Assembly (NCBI GenBank): GCA_020633955.1
Contig: JACKCP010000011.1
Coordinates: forward strand, 1-64,000
DNA length: 64,000 bases
From: Desulfobacteraceae bacterium
GTDB lineage: Bacteria; Desulfobacterota; Desulfobacteria; Desulfobacterales; JACKCP01
Direction of reading: 5' to 3'
Shown one piece after another: positions 24,889 to 34,422 of the stretch. The notes beneath the pieces are model-generated. The model did not search any database, was not told where the DNA came from, and saw nothing but the letters and a program-made list of their open reading frames with translations. The translations under genes were made by a program, and so were the position numbers. Each line of letters starts with the position of its first letter. The first letter of the stretch is position 1.

Positions 24889-25572
24889 TTAACTCTTGAA
24901 ATCTTCCTCTGCTTCCTTTGCAAAATCACCTGATACAGTTTTATCAAGTTTTGTGAAAAGATTTTTATATACATCAAGAGATCTTCTTAAAATTTCATCA
25001 AAAGGAAGCTCGTCAAAATAACCAAAATCTTTGATATATGACATATGCTTTCTTCCAGTCTCATCAAATTCATGAAAAAGAGAATCATTCTCACCGTCAA
25101 AATCAAGAGGTTTTACCCTGAATTTTTCACACAATTCCCTGTTAAAGGTAGGAGTTGCCTTGATCCATTTACCGTTTAAATAAAGCTCTGTATATCCATG
25201 ATAATAAAAAGTATCAGTACCCATTATCTCTTTTAGTCTTTTTGTAGTGAGATGATTTTTGACATCTGCCAGACCAAGTCTTGCTGGAATATTTGCAGCT
25301 CTTAAAACAGCACATAATGCAACAGCTTTTGCTACACAATACCCTTTTTTTCTTTCAATTATTGAACTTGCCTTCATTCCGTTTCTTGTAAAATCAATAT
25401 CATATGGACTATAATAAATCTGGTCTCTAACTGCATAAAAAAGAGCTTTTGCCTTTTCCTTTAAAGACATCCCCTCTTCAGTGTTTTCTGCTGCAAAAGC
25501 CTTAACAGCAAAATGATCAGAGTCTATGAAAAAAGTAGGCTCCAGATAAAAATCAGGATTTTTTTCTTCCAT
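24889..25572 (-). CDS. Transglutaminase-like cysteine protease-fold protein
   Basis: 227 residues. The catalytic Cys is in KKGYCVAKAVALCAVLRAANIPARLG and the His in YYHGYTELYLNGKWIKATPTFN. The third triad residue, usually Asp in a (V/I)DPT motif, is Thr (KATPTF), so hydrolytic activity is in doubt or another acid serves. No signal peptide, hence cytoplasmic. Relatives act as proteases, amidases or peptide N-glycanase-like enzymes; the substrate here is unknown. It is 15 bases downstream of sbcB on the same strand, inside a long unidirectional run that also contains the N-degron genes. Confidence 0.8.
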   Translation of the reverse strand: MEEKNPDFYLEPTFFIDSDHFAVKAFAAENTEEGMSLKEKAKALFYAVRDQIYYSPYDIDFTRNGMKASSIIERKKGYCVAKAVALCAVLRAANIPARLGLADVKNHLTTKRLKEIMGTDTFYYHGYTELYLNGKWIKATPTFNRELCEKFRVKPLDFDGENDSLFHEFDETGRKHMSYIKDFGYFDELPFDEILRRSLDVYKNLFTKLDKTVSGDFAKEAEEDFKS

Positions 25573-25587
25573 ACCAGTTCTCCCTTT

Positions 25588-27009
25588 TTATAAATCAAAA
25601 TTTTTATAAACATGGGCTCTTAAATCATTTAAAAGGGCCCTGTCCGATTCAATTGGATCTGAGTTTAGCAACTCATCAATTTTGGATACAGCATCCTTTG
25701 GCAGTATCCTCTTATTTCCCATGTAGTCTAGAGGAGCAGATTCGCTATCAACTGGATTTATTTTTGAAAAATATTGCTTTTTTTCTTCCATAATTTCTTC
25801 AAACAAGGAAACGTCATAATTCCTAAAAAGAATTCTTTGACCAAGCTTTTTATTTATTTCATCAAGGCTGCTTAAAATTTTCACTTTATCTTCAAGTTCT
25901 GCTTCAATAAAAAATCTGCATTTTTCTGATTCATAGTCATTTAAAAAGCCCCGCTCATATAAAAAAGCATCCTCATCAACATTATCAATTTCAGGATATC
26001 TGTAATTTAAGTGATATTTACAGACATCAGCAAAGATTTCCTGGTTTTTTTCAAAAAAACTCAGATTTTCCATAAAAAGCTTTAATTTATCCTTGCTCAA
26101 TTTTGATTTAAACCTGTCATAAAAGGGAAGAATAAAAGGTGGTTCTCCAAATTTTTTTCTTACAACAAAAGTTTTTTCCTCTATATTTTCCTTTGTAAGA
26201 TTTAAAATTTCTTCAGAATCAAGCCTCAGCCACACCATTTGATTGGAGTATGGGACAGAATTTCCAAGGCAAAGAAAAGGAGCCATGAAATTATTTTCAA
26301 ACCCAATTTTACCATGAATAAAAATTCCTGCTCTGTGTATTCCAAACCTGCTTTGAAAAGCCTGTTCTACAGACTCACTTCTCTTTTTATCCTTATTTTT
26401 TACAAAAAAATCAGTTAAATACTCAAAAACTTTTTTTTCTCTTGAAAAAAGCTTTGCAAGATTAAGTGTTGCCTCAACATCTGCCAGCGCATCGTGTGCT
26501 GTTCCCTTTGTTAAACTATTTAATGGAATAAGATTTTCAAGTTTAAGTGACACTTTCCCGTCAAAAACAGGCCAGACAGCAGAATTATTTGAAAAAAGAT
26601 AATAAAACACTGCTATTGGATAAATATCCATTCTTGAACAGTTATTTTTAAACTGATGGGTATAAGGGGGCAAAAGATTTCTGTAAAATGAAAACCTTAA
26701 AAACTCATCATCAAAACCAAGAGTATTGTATCCAAGAGAAATTGTTCCAGGTGTATTCATGAGCCTGTGGATTTCTTTTACAGCCTCAAATTCACCTAAA
26801 CCGTCTTTAAGCTGCTTTGGCCCCATCTTATGAACTAAAAGAGCTTCCGGTGAAATAATTATATCGTCTCTTAAAGCAATTTTAAAATTATGTGTTTCTA
26901 GAATGTTAAAACCAAGATCTGTCCTAATTGCTGCAAACTGAACAATCTGATCAAAACACTTGCTAAGACCGCTTGTTTCAATATCATAAAAAAGATATGT
27001 ATTTTTCAT
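25588..27009 (-). CDS. sbcB: Exodeoxyribonuclease I (SbcB-type, DEDDh exonuclease)
   Basis: 473 residues, like E. coli ExoI (475). It degrades single-stranded DNA 3' to 5' and is used in recombination and mismatch repair. Exo I motif: FYDIETSGLSKCFDQIVQFAA (Asp and Glu near 9-11). Exo II: SLGYNTLGFDDEFLRF. Exo III: GTAHDALADVEATLNLA (His and Asp). The RMDIYP and FLSRNFLPPY-like (FYRNLLPPY) segments and the SH3-like middle region agree with ExoI. The C-terminal helical domain is present. It starts four bases after the aat stop. Confidence 0.92.
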   Translation of the reverse strand: MKNTYLFYDIETSGLSKCFDQIVQFAAIRTDLGFNILETHNFKIALRDDIIISPEALLVHKMGPKQLKDGLGEFEAVKEIHRLMNTPGTISLGYNTLGFDDEFLRFSFYRNLLPPYTHQFKNNCSRMDIYPIAVFYYLFSNNSAVWPVFDGKVSLKLENLIPLNSLTKGTAHDALADVEATLNLAKLFSREKKVFEYLTDFFVKNKDKKRSESVEQAFQSRFGIHRAGIFIHGKIGFENNFMAPFLCLGNSVPYSNQMVWLRLDSEEILNLTKENIEEKTFVVRKKFGEPPFILPFYDRFKSKLSKDKLKLFMENLSFFEKNQEIFADVCKYHLNYRYPEIDNVDEDAFLYERGFLNDYESEKCRFFIEAELEDKVKILSSLDEINKKLGQRILFRNYDVSLFEEIMEEKKQYFSKINPVDSESAPLDYMGNKRILPKDAVSKIDELLNSDPIESDRALLNDLRAHVYKNFDL

Positions 27010-27013
27010 TTAT

Positions 27014-27718
27014 TCAAATTACCTCAAGATTATCATCCAAGCACCATTTACCATAAACTGCAGGATTTTTTTCAGTCAACTCCTTTAAATACCCCAAAAA
27101 TTCTTTTCTTGGAATTTCAACGGCACCAAATCTTTTCAGATTATCCGTTTTCACCTGACAGTCAATTATTGGGAAATTCCATTTTTCAAGCTGCCTTACA
27201 AGATATACAAAACCTGTTTTTGATGCATCTGGTTCAAGTGTAAACATAGATTCTCCAAAAAAAACACTTCCTATTGATACACCATAGAGTCCGCCGCAAA
27301 TTTTAGAGCCATTCCAGACTTCTACTGAATGTGCATAACCCATTTCATGGAGTTTTATGTATGAATTTTCCATTTCTTCTGTAATCCAGGTTTCCTCATT
27401 TTTATTTGTTCTAATTCTGGCACACATTTTTATTACATATTCAAAATTTTTGTCAAAACTCACAGAAAATTTATGTTTTTTTATGGATTTTTTAAGTGAC
27501 TTTGAAATATGCAGATTTTTTGTGAATAAAACCATTCTTGGGTCTGGTGACCACCAGAGATAAGGACTGAAATTATCAAACCAGGGGAAAATACCTTTTT
27601 GGTATGCAGCTAAAATACGATCAGGCTCAAGTCCTCCTCCAATTGCAAGAAGTCCGGAACTTTCTGCAAACTCAGGAGGAGGAAAAGAAATTCTTGAAGT
27701 AAGTTCAAAAACAGGCAT
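27014..27718 (-). CDS. aat: Leucyl/phenylalanyl-tRNA--protein transferase
   Basis: 234 residues, standard length. It transfers Leu or Phe from tRNA to proteins with N-terminal Arg or Lys and so creates a primary N-degron. FPWFDNFSPYLWWSPDPRMVLF (about 44-65), GLYGVSIGSVFFGESMF and the C-terminal IIDCQVKTDNLKRFGA are the family's substrate-binding and catalytic blocks. The start codon overlaps the clpA stop by one base, and clpS precedes clpA, so the whole N-degron pathway sits on one transcript. Confidence 0.95.
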   Translation of the reverse strand: MPVFELTSRISFPPPEFAESSGLLAIGGGLEPDRILAAYQKGIFPWFDNFSPYLWWSPDPRMVLFTKNLHISKSLKKSIKKHKFSVSFDKNFEYVIKMCARIRTNKNEETWITEEMENSYIKLHEMGYAHSVEVWNGSKICGGLYGVSIGSVFFGESMFTLEPDASKTGFVYLVRQLEKWNFPIIDCQVKTDNLKRFGAVEIPRKEFLGYLKELTEKNPAVYGKWCLDDNLEVI

Positions 27719-29961
27719 CAGCTCTTTTTAAAAGTAAAAGTAAAACTGCCGTTTCTGCAGCCTATTGTTACTTTTCCTCCATTGGAAATTTCACCAAACA
27801 AAATTTCATCTACCATTTTATCTTTTATTTCAGTCTGAATAAGTCTTGCAAGAGGCCTTGCACCAAAAGTTGAATCATAACCTTTTTCAGCAAGAAGCTC
27901 CTTCGCCTTTCTGGTTACCTTTACAATAATATTTTTTTCTTCAAGTGAAGAGCTCATTTCAGCTGCAAATTTTTCAACAACTTTGATCATTATGGCTTTA
28001 TCAAGAGAATTAAAATAAACTATTTCATCAAGCCTGTTTCTGAATTCAGGCGGGAAAGTTCTGCCAAGGGCATTTTTACCTTTTGAAAGAGAATCATCTT
28101 TCATATTTCCAAACCCAATTGATTTAGATGCCATTTCCCTGGCTCCGGCATTTGATGTCATCATTAAAATAACGTTTCTGAAATCTGCATGCCTGCCGTT
28201 ATTGTCTGTAAGCTTTCCATAATCCATAACCTGAAGAAGGATATTGTAAATATCTGGGTGAGCCTTCTCAATTTCATCTAAAAGAAGGACACTATGTGGT
28301 TTTTTCCTTATGGAGTCAGTCAGAAGACCGCCCTGATCAAATCCTACATATCCTGGAGGAGCACCAATAAGTCTTGCAACTGAATGCTTTTCCATATACT
28401 CGGACATATCAAATCTTAAAAAATTAATGCCAAGTGTTTTTGCAACCTGCTTTGCAAGCTCTGTTTTCCCAACTCCAGTGGGCCCTGTAAAGAGAAAGGA
28501 GCCTATTGGCTTTTCCATGTTTCCAAGGCCAGCCTTTGATCTTTTTATTGCTGAAACAACAGCTTCAACAGCGCTGTCCTGTCCAAAAAGAAATTTTTTA
28601 ATTTCACTTTCAAGCTTTGCAAGCTTATTTTTATCATTTCCAGTCATTTGCTGAAGAGGAACTTTTGCCATTTTAGAAACAACATCTGTTATTTCCTTTT
28701 CACTGATAAAATCTATTTTTTTATCAGAAAGTGCTGTCATTGCTCCTACTTCATCAATCACATCAATTGCCTTATCAGGCAGATATCTCTCATTTAAGTG
28801 CCGTAAAGATAGTTTTACAGCTGACTCGATTGCATCTTCAGAGTACTTTATTCCATGAAACATTTCATAACTTGATTTAAGACCTTTTAAAATCTCAATT
28901 GTTTCCTCTTCTGAAGGCTCTGATACATCAATTTTTTCAAATCTTCTTGAAAGTGCCCTGTCCTTTTCAAAATGGTTTTTAAATTCCTCATGGGTTGTTG
29001 AACCAATACACCTGAAACTTCCGCTGGTAAGTGAGGGTTTTAATATATTTGAGGCATCCATTGAGCCTGAATTTGTTGCACCAGCTCCAACTATTGTGTG
29101 TATTTCATCAATAAAAAGAATAGCATCATCAATTTCTTCAAGCTCAATAAGTACTCTTTTAAGCCTTTGTTCAAAATCTCCCCTGAACTTTGTTCCGGCT
29201 AAAAGAGCACCAAGATCAAGTGAAAAAATTTTAGAATTCATAAGCTTATCCGGGACATCTCCCTCAAATATTTTTCTTGCAAGCCCTTCTGCAATTGCTG
29301 TTTTGCCGACTCCAGGGTCTCCAACATAAACAGGGTTGTTTTTTCTTCTTCTGCATAAAACCTGCATTGTTCTTTTAAGCTCATCTTCCCTGCCGATAAG
29401 TGGATCAATTTTTCCTGAAGCTGCCTTTGCAATCATATCAACTGTGTATAAGGAAAGTGCTGAGCTGTCTTTTTTCACCTGATCGTCCTGGGTTACATTA
29501 TCAAAACCGATCCTGTCTTTTGAAGACCTCTCAGAACCCTGACCATGGGAAATATAATTTAAAATATCAATTCTTGTAATGCTTTCCTTTTTCAAAAAAA
29601 ACACTGCATGAGAATATTCTTCCTCAAAAATTGAAACTAAAATATCTCCTACATTTATTGTCTGTTTTTCCGCTGCCCTTGCATGATTTACAGCTCTTTG
29701 TATTACTCGCTGAAAACCTATAGTCTGCTGGAGAACATAATTTGAATCCTTTGGCATGCTCTCAAGGTGTTCGTCAAAATATGTCTTGAGATCAGACTTC
29801 AGTATATGAATATTTCCTCCGCATGACTCAATAATTTCAACTCCGTATGCATCATGAAGAATTGCAAAAAGAACATGCTCAACACAAACATATTCATGTC
29901 TTCTTTTTTTGGCTTCTCTTACAGCAAAACCAAGAGTAGCACTTAATTCCTTGCTTATCAT
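27718..29961 (-). CDS. clpA: ATP-dependent Clp protease ATP-binding subunit ClpA
   Basis: 747 residues, ring-forming AAA+ unfoldase that feeds ClpP. An N-terminal Clp-N double repeat (about 1-145) docks ClpS. AAA module 1 has Walker A GDPGVGKTAIAEG and Walker B LFIDEIHTIVGAGAT; module 2 has GPTGVGKTELAKQ and VLLLDEIEKAHPDI. The ClpP-docking loop is SIGFGN, with the IGF form also used by ClpX in place of ClpA's IGL. There is no ClpB-like middle coiled coil. Four bases separate it from clpS and it overlaps aat by one base. clpP is not in the window. Confidence 0.96.
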   Translation of the reverse strand: MISKELSATLGFAVREAKKRRHEYVCVEHVLFAILHDAYGVEIIESCGGNIHILKSDLKTYFDEHLESMPKDSNYVLQQTIGFQRVIQRAVNHARAAEKQTINVGDILVSIFEEEYSHAVFFLKKESITRIDILNYISHGQGSERSSKDRIGFDNVTQDDQVKKDSSALSLYTVDMIAKAASGKIDPLIGREDELKRTMQVLCRRRKNNPVYVGDPGVGKTAIAEGLARKIFEGDVPDKLMNSKIFSLDLGALLAGTKFRGDFEQRLKRVLIELEEIDDAILFIDEIHTIVGAGATNSGSMDASNILKPSLTSGSFRCIGSTTHEEFKNHFEKDRALSRRFEKIDVSEPSEEETIEILKGLKSSYEMFHGIKYSEDAIESAVKLSLRHLNERYLPDKAIDVIDEVGAMTALSDKKIDFISEKEITDVVSKMAKVPLQQMTGNDKNKLAKLESEIKKFLFGQDSAVEAVVSAIKRSKAGLGNMEKPIGSFLFTGPTGVGKTELAKQVAKTLGINFLRFDMSEYMEKHSVARLIGAPPGYVGFDQGGLLTDSIRKKPHSVLLLDEIEKAHPDIYNILLQVMDYGKLTDNNGRHADFRNVILMMTSNAGAREMASKSIGFGNMKDDSLSKGKNALGRTFPPEFRNRLDEIVYFNSLDKAIMIKVVEKFAAEMSSSLEEKNIIVKVTRKAKELLAEKGYDSTFGARPLARLIQTEIKDKMVDEILFGEISNGGKVTIGCRNGSFTFTFKKS

Positions 29962-29964
29962 ATG

Positions 29965-30279
29965 TTATGCCTTCTCCATTGTACTTTTTAATGGAAACCC
30001 GCTGTTTTTTGCAAGAGCTGTGACTGTTTCCACTTTGGTTTCGGCTAATTCATAAGGATATACTCCGCAAATTCCAACACCTTTTTTATGAACATTGAGC
30101 ATTATTTTTTCAGCTTCCAGCTGAGATTTATGAAAAACTGTTATCAGAATATCAACGACAAAATCCATAGTTGTATAATCATCATTATGTAAAAGCACTT
30201 TATATAAAGGAGGTTCCGTTATCTTTTCCGAGATATCAGATACTACCTCCTGTTCTGTACCCGGATTTTTTACTGCCAT
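29965..30279 (-). CDS. clpS: ATP-dependent Clp protease adaptor ClpS
   Basis: 104 residues. ClpS binds proteins with Leu, Phe, Tyr or Trp N-termini and delivers them to ClpA. LYKVLLHNDDYTTMDFVVDIL contains the Asn-Asp-Asp pocket motif and the Met gate region; KKGVGICGVYPYELAETKV completes the core. The first ~25 residues are a flexible tail that enters the ClpA pore. First gene of the clpS-clpA-aat group. Confidence 0.95.
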   Translation of the reverse strand: MAVKNPGTEQEVVSDISEKITEPPLYKVLLHNDDYTTMDFVVDILITVFHKSQLEAEKIMLNVHKKGVGICGVYPYELAETKVETVTALAKNSGFPLKSTMEKA

Positions 30280-30343
30280 TCTTTCCCCCTCTGATTTATT
30301 TCTTTTTTATTAATCCTAAACATTAAATTTACTTAAATCAAGC

Positions 30344-32884
30344 TTATGCACCACAGCATTTCTTATATTTTTTACCACTGCCGCATGGGCAAAGATCGTT
30401 TCTGCCTATTTTGGGCTCATTTCTGACTACTGTTTTGGCTCCGTTATCAGCGTCACTGCCGCTGGAAAAAACCATTTCATCCTCAGAGACTTCTGAAAAG
30501 ACAGGCCTTCTTTCCTCTTCATAACCATTTTGAATCTCTATTCTCATTAGAATATTAACAATGTCGTCCTGTATTTTTTCAATCATGGACTGAAACATTG
30601 AAAAGCCTTCTCTTTTATAGATAATTAAAGGATTTTGCTGTGCATATCCTCTAAGTCCTATCCCTTCTTTTAAATGATCCATATTAAGAAGATGATCCTT
30701 CCACAAAGAATCAACAGTCTGGAGCATAATAAAATGCTCAAGCTCTCTCATATTAACAGAGCCAATTGTATTTTCCTTTCTATTGTACTCATCCATGGCT
30801 TTTTTATAAATAAGCTCTGCAAGATCATCTTCCGTTAAATTTTCAATATCAATACCCTGATCATCGAGATTAAGACTTATATCTTTTTTTACCTTTTCTC
30901 TAAATTCATTAAATCCGTATGACTGGGTTTTATCTTCATTTTTAGAACTTATAAATGCTGCTGCAATTGAGTATGATTTTCTTTCAATAATCTCTGAAAT
31001 CTTTTCTTTGAGATTCTCATTGGTAAGAGCCTCTTTTCTTTCCCTGTAAATAACCTCTCTTTGGGCATTCATTACATCATCATACTCAAGAAGATGCTTT
31101 CTGATATCAAAGTTGTGTCCTTCAACTTTTTTCTGTGCATTTTCAATTGCTCTGGAAATAATCCCATGTTCAATGGTTTCGCCTTCCTTCATTCCAAGAC
31201 GGTCCATAACCTTTGTTATTCGTTCCCCTCCAAAAATTCTCAAAAGGTCATCTTCAAGGGAGAGGTAAAACCTTGATGAGCCGGGATCTCCCTGACGTCC
31301 CGAACGTCCTCTTAACTGATTATCTATTCGTCTTGATTCATGTCTTTCAGTACCGATTATATGAAGACCTCCAAGATCAATAACACCTTCTCCAAGAACA
31401 ATGTCAGTTCCACGTCCCGCCATATTGGTTGAAATAGTTACAGATTTTTTCTGGCCTGCCAAAGCAACAATTTCAGCTTCTTTCTCATGGTGCTTGGCAT
31501 TTAAAACTTCGTGGGGAATGCCTCTTTTTTTAAGCATTTTACTGAAAAACTCAGAGACATCAATTGAGATTGTACCAACAAGGACCGGCTGACCTTTTTT
31601 ATAACATTCTGTAATTTCTGCTATTGCAGCCTCAAATTTTTCTTTTTTTGTTTTATAAATCACATCTGGATAATCGTTTCTTATAAGAGGCTTATTTGTT
31701 GGAATAACAACAACTTCAAGGCCGTAAATCTCGGCAAATTCTTTTGCTTCTGTTTCAGCCGTTCCTGTCATACCGCTCAATTTATTGTACATTCTAAAGT
31801 AATTCTGAAAAGTGATTGAAGCAAGGGTCTGATTCTCATTTTCTATCTTCACATTTTCCTTTGCTTCAAGGGCCTGATGAAGGCCTTCGCTGAATCTTCT
31901 GCCTGGCATAAGCCTTCCTGTAAACTCATCGACAATTACAACCTGTCCTTCATTTACAATATAATCAACGTCTCTTTTAAAAATTGTATGTGCCTTGAGT
32001 GACTGATTGATGTGATGAAGAGTTTCTATGTGAGAAGGATCGTAAATATTTTTTATACCAAGCTCAGCCTCAATTTTTAAAATCCCATCATCTGTCAGAA
32101 GAACATTTTTATCTTTTTCATCAACTGTATAATCAGTATCTTTATTTAATTTTCTTACAACCAGATCAGCCATATGATAAAGGTCTGTTGATTTTTCTGC
32201 AGGACCGGAGATTATAAGAGGTGTTCTTGCTTCATCTATCAAAATCGAGTCGACCTCATCAACTACTGCAAAGTTGAGCTCTCTTTGGACAAGGTCTTCT
32301 TTCCTGAATTTCATATTATCCCTAAGATAGTCAAAACCAAACTCATTATTGGTTCCATAAACTATATCACAATTATAGGCTTCTTTTCTTTCCCTGTCAT
32401 TGAGGCCGTGAATAATAACTCCAACTGAAAGCCCAAGAAAACCAAAAATTTTCCCCATCCATTGGGAGTCTCTTCTTGCAAGATAATCGTTTACTGTAAT
32501 TATATGAACTCCCTTGCCAGTTATTGCATTAAGATATGCGGGAAGAGTAGCAACAAGAGTTTTACCTTCACCGGTCTTCATTTCTGCAATATTTCCCTCA
32601 TGGAGAACAACACCGCCAACTATCTGGCAGTCAAAATGTCTCATATCAAGAACTCTTTTAGAAGCTTCCCTGACAACTGAAAATGCCTCAGGAAGGATTG
32701 ATTCTAAAGTTTCACCTTCCAAATACCTTTTTTTAAACTCAATTGTCTTTTCTTTTAATTCTTCATCTGAAAGCTCAAGAATTGATGATTCAAAACTGTT
32801 AACTTCTTCAACTATTCTGGCTATTCGCTTAAGCTGCCTGTCATTTCTTGTTCCAAATAAAGCTTTTAACAGATTTACTATCAT
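30344..32884 (-). CDS. secA: Preprotein translocase ATPase SecA
   Basis: 846 residues, the motor of Sec-dependent export at the cytoplasmic membrane. Walker A is MKTGEGKTLVATLPAYL, the DEAD box is DEVDSILIDEARTPL, and GMTGTAETEAKEFAEIYGL and GRGTDIVLGEGV belong to the second motor domain. The C-terminus is a SEC-C zinc motif GRNDLCPCGSGKKYKKCC that binds SecB or ribosomes. It ends 64 bases upstream of clpS. No neighbouring sec genes. Confidence 0.97.
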   Translation of the reverse strand: MIVNLLKALFGTRNDRQLKRIARIVEEVNSFESSILELSDEELKEKTIEFKKRYLEGETLESILPEAFSVVREASKRVLDMRHFDCQIVGGVVLHEGNIAEMKTGEGKTLVATLPAYLNAITGKGVHIITVNDYLARRDSQWMGKIFGFLGLSVGVIIHGLNDRERKEAYNCDIVYGTNNEFGFDYLRDNMKFRKEDLVQRELNFAVVDEVDSILIDEARTPLIISGPAEKSTDLYHMADLVVRKLNKDTDYTVDEKDKNVLLTDDGILKIEAELGIKNIYDPSHIETLHHINQSLKAHTIFKRDVDYIVNEGQVVIVDEFTGRLMPGRRFSEGLHQALEAKENVKIENENQTLASITFQNYFRMYNKLSGMTGTAETEAKEFAEIYGLEVVVIPTNKPLIRNDYPDVIYKTKKEKFEAAIAEITECYKKGQPVLVGTISIDVSEFFSKMLKKRGIPHEVLNAKHHEKEAEIVALAGQKKSVTISTNMAGRGTDIVLGEGVIDLGGLHIIGTERHESRRIDNQLRGRSGRQGDPGSSRFYLSLEDDLLRIFGGERITKVMDRLGMKEGETIEHGIISRAIENAQKKVEGHNFDIRKHLLEYDDVMNAQREVIYRERKEALTNENLKEKISEIIERKSYSIAAAFISSKNEDKTQSYGFNEFREKVKKDISLNLDDQGIDIENLTEDDLAELIYKKAMDEYNRKENTIGSVNMRELEHFIMLQTVDSLWKDHLLNMDHLKEGIGLRGYAQQNPLIIYKREGFSMFQSMIEKIQDDIVNILMRIEIQNGYEEERRPVFSEVSEDEMVFSSGSDADNGAKTVVRNEPKIGRNDLCPCGSGKKYKKCCGA

Positions 32885-33422
32885 TTTGATTCCTTATAAA
32901 TTGTAATTTGCAACCAGGACATGTTGCTGATGTTGAACCAGACCTAATCAATCCATAATCCAAATTTAAATATTTTACAGGATCAATTTAAAGGCAGGAA
33001 AACTTTGTTAAATAAATATTTTGTCAATATAACCACTGAATATCCAATGTAAATTCCTGTTTACTATTTACATTGGACAAAAAAATTTTTTTTAAGTCAA
33101 ATTCCTTGCAAAAGGATTATTTTCTAAGCCTGTCTGTATCAGATGCAAAATTTGCCTAAAATACTAAACATATATTGTGCAAGGTTAATTTTTTATCTTC
33201 CTTGAACTGAAAAAAACCTTGTTATCAGTTAATGATTAAATAAACCAGAAAACATCTCATTATCATCAGTGATAAACAAGAAATATTTATAAAACAATTA
33301 TACCAAAATATCAAAACCAAAAACCCTCCTTCAAGATTTATTGAGGAGGGCTTTATTTTTTAATTTTTCATAGTTCCTATAAAAAAAAAGACAGTAAAAA
33401 CTCAGTGTTCATTAAAAAACAA
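32885..33422. other. AT-rich gene-free stretch upstream of secA
   Basis: Very AT-rich with no gene. It holds the secA leader at its left end and a bidirectional hairpin terminator at 33324-33350. A short repeated word (ATTTACATTGGAC-like, around 33050-33075) is seen twice but seems to be chance. Confidence 0.5.
33324..33350 (-). terminator. Bidirectional intrinsic terminator after the M23 peptidase
   Basis: CCCTCC (33324-33329) pairs with GGAGGG (33345-33350), with a one-base bulge then TCAA/TTGA. On the minus strand TTTTTGGTTTT follows the hairpin; on the plus strand CTTTATTTTTTAA follows. It suits the minus-strand peptidase gene ending at 33423. Confidence 0.8.
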
Positions 33423-34352
33423 TCAATCAAGGATATATTTTTCAGGATTAACAGGACGTCCATTTACGTATATTACGTAATGGAGATGAGGCCCGGTACT
33501 TCTGCCTGAATTACCCATTTTTGCAATCTGATGACCCCTTTTCACCTTTTGACCTGCCTTGACAAGAGCCTCATCAAGATGACCGTATTTTGTAATTATT
33601 CCATGTCCATGGTCAATAAGAACCGCATTCCCTAAAAGACCTCTTTTGCCAACAAAAGAAACAATGCCGTCTGCAGGTGCAATAATTGAAGTTCCTTTTC
33701 TGTTTGCAATATCATATCCTTCATGAAATTCTTTTTTACCGGTAAAAGGAGAATCCCTGTAACCAAAGGGAGATGTTATCCAGCCTTTGGCAGGCCTGAT
33801 TGCGGGAGTTGAGGCAAGCATGCTTCTTTTAGCTTCAAGTGAACCCAGAAGCTCTTCCATACTTTCAATCTTTACATCGGAAACATTTTTCAGCAAATCG
33901 GAGTTTTCAGTCATTTCCCTTACAAGTGAGCTGTGGGAGTTATCAAGTCCTATTCTGGAATCAATGGGTTCAGGCATAATTCCTCCTATTCCAAAAATTC
34001 CATTATCGTCCCTATTGTCATTTTTTTTGCCCAGATCTGCAATTATTCTTATTTTTTCTTCAAGCTTATCAAGTTTAACAAGGTTATCACGTATGGAGTT
34101 GATTTCTTCTGCAAAATAATGAAGCCTGTTTCTCTGTGACTCTATAAGTTCCTTTTTTCTTTCAAGATCTTTTTGTACCTTTAAAAGCTGCAGGTCGGAT
34201 TTTTTTACAGATATATAATCATAAGTCAAAAACATTGCTCCGGAGATAAAAACTACAAGAGCAATCAAACAGGCAGCCGCAAAGCCGCCAGAGAATGAAA
34301 GGGTTCTTATTTTACCGCCGTTTATAATATTTACTATATATTTTCCAGCCAT
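33423..34352 (-). CDS. Membrane-anchored M23 (LytM) peptidase
   Basis: 309 residues. A transmembrane anchor (about 21-43) is followed by a periplasmic coiled coil (about 45-110), a linker, and a C-terminal LytM domain. Zinc ligands are visible: His210 and Asp214 in FHEGYDIA, and His291 in GPHLHY, with catalytic His289 and His258. So the enzyme should be active and cut peptidoglycan cross-links; if ligands were missing it would be an EnvC-like activator, but here they are present. The architecture is like the NlpD/MepM-type hydrolases that follow cell growth or division. Single-gene unit with its own terminator. Confidence 0.92.
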   Translation of the reverse strand: MAGKYIVNIINGGKIRTLSFSGGFAAACLIALVVFISGAMFLTYDYISVKKSDLQLLKVQKDLERKKELIESQRNRLHYFAEEINSIRDNLVKLDKLEEKIRIIADLGKKNDNRDDNGIFGIGGIMPEPIDSRIGLDNSHSSLVREMTENSDLLKNVSDVKIESMEELLGSLEAKRSMLASTPAIRPAKGWITSPFGYRDSPFTGKKEFHEGYDIANRKGTSIIAPADGIVSFVGKRGLLGNAVLIDHGHGIITKYGHLDEALVKAGQKVKRGHQIAKMGNSGRSTGPHLHYVIYVNGRPVNPEKYILD

Positions 34353-34422
34353 AATCAGTCTTTGAGTTAGTGTTTTATATGCATTTAAAAAAAATTAGCA
34401 TATATTCCAATTAAAAGTCAAT

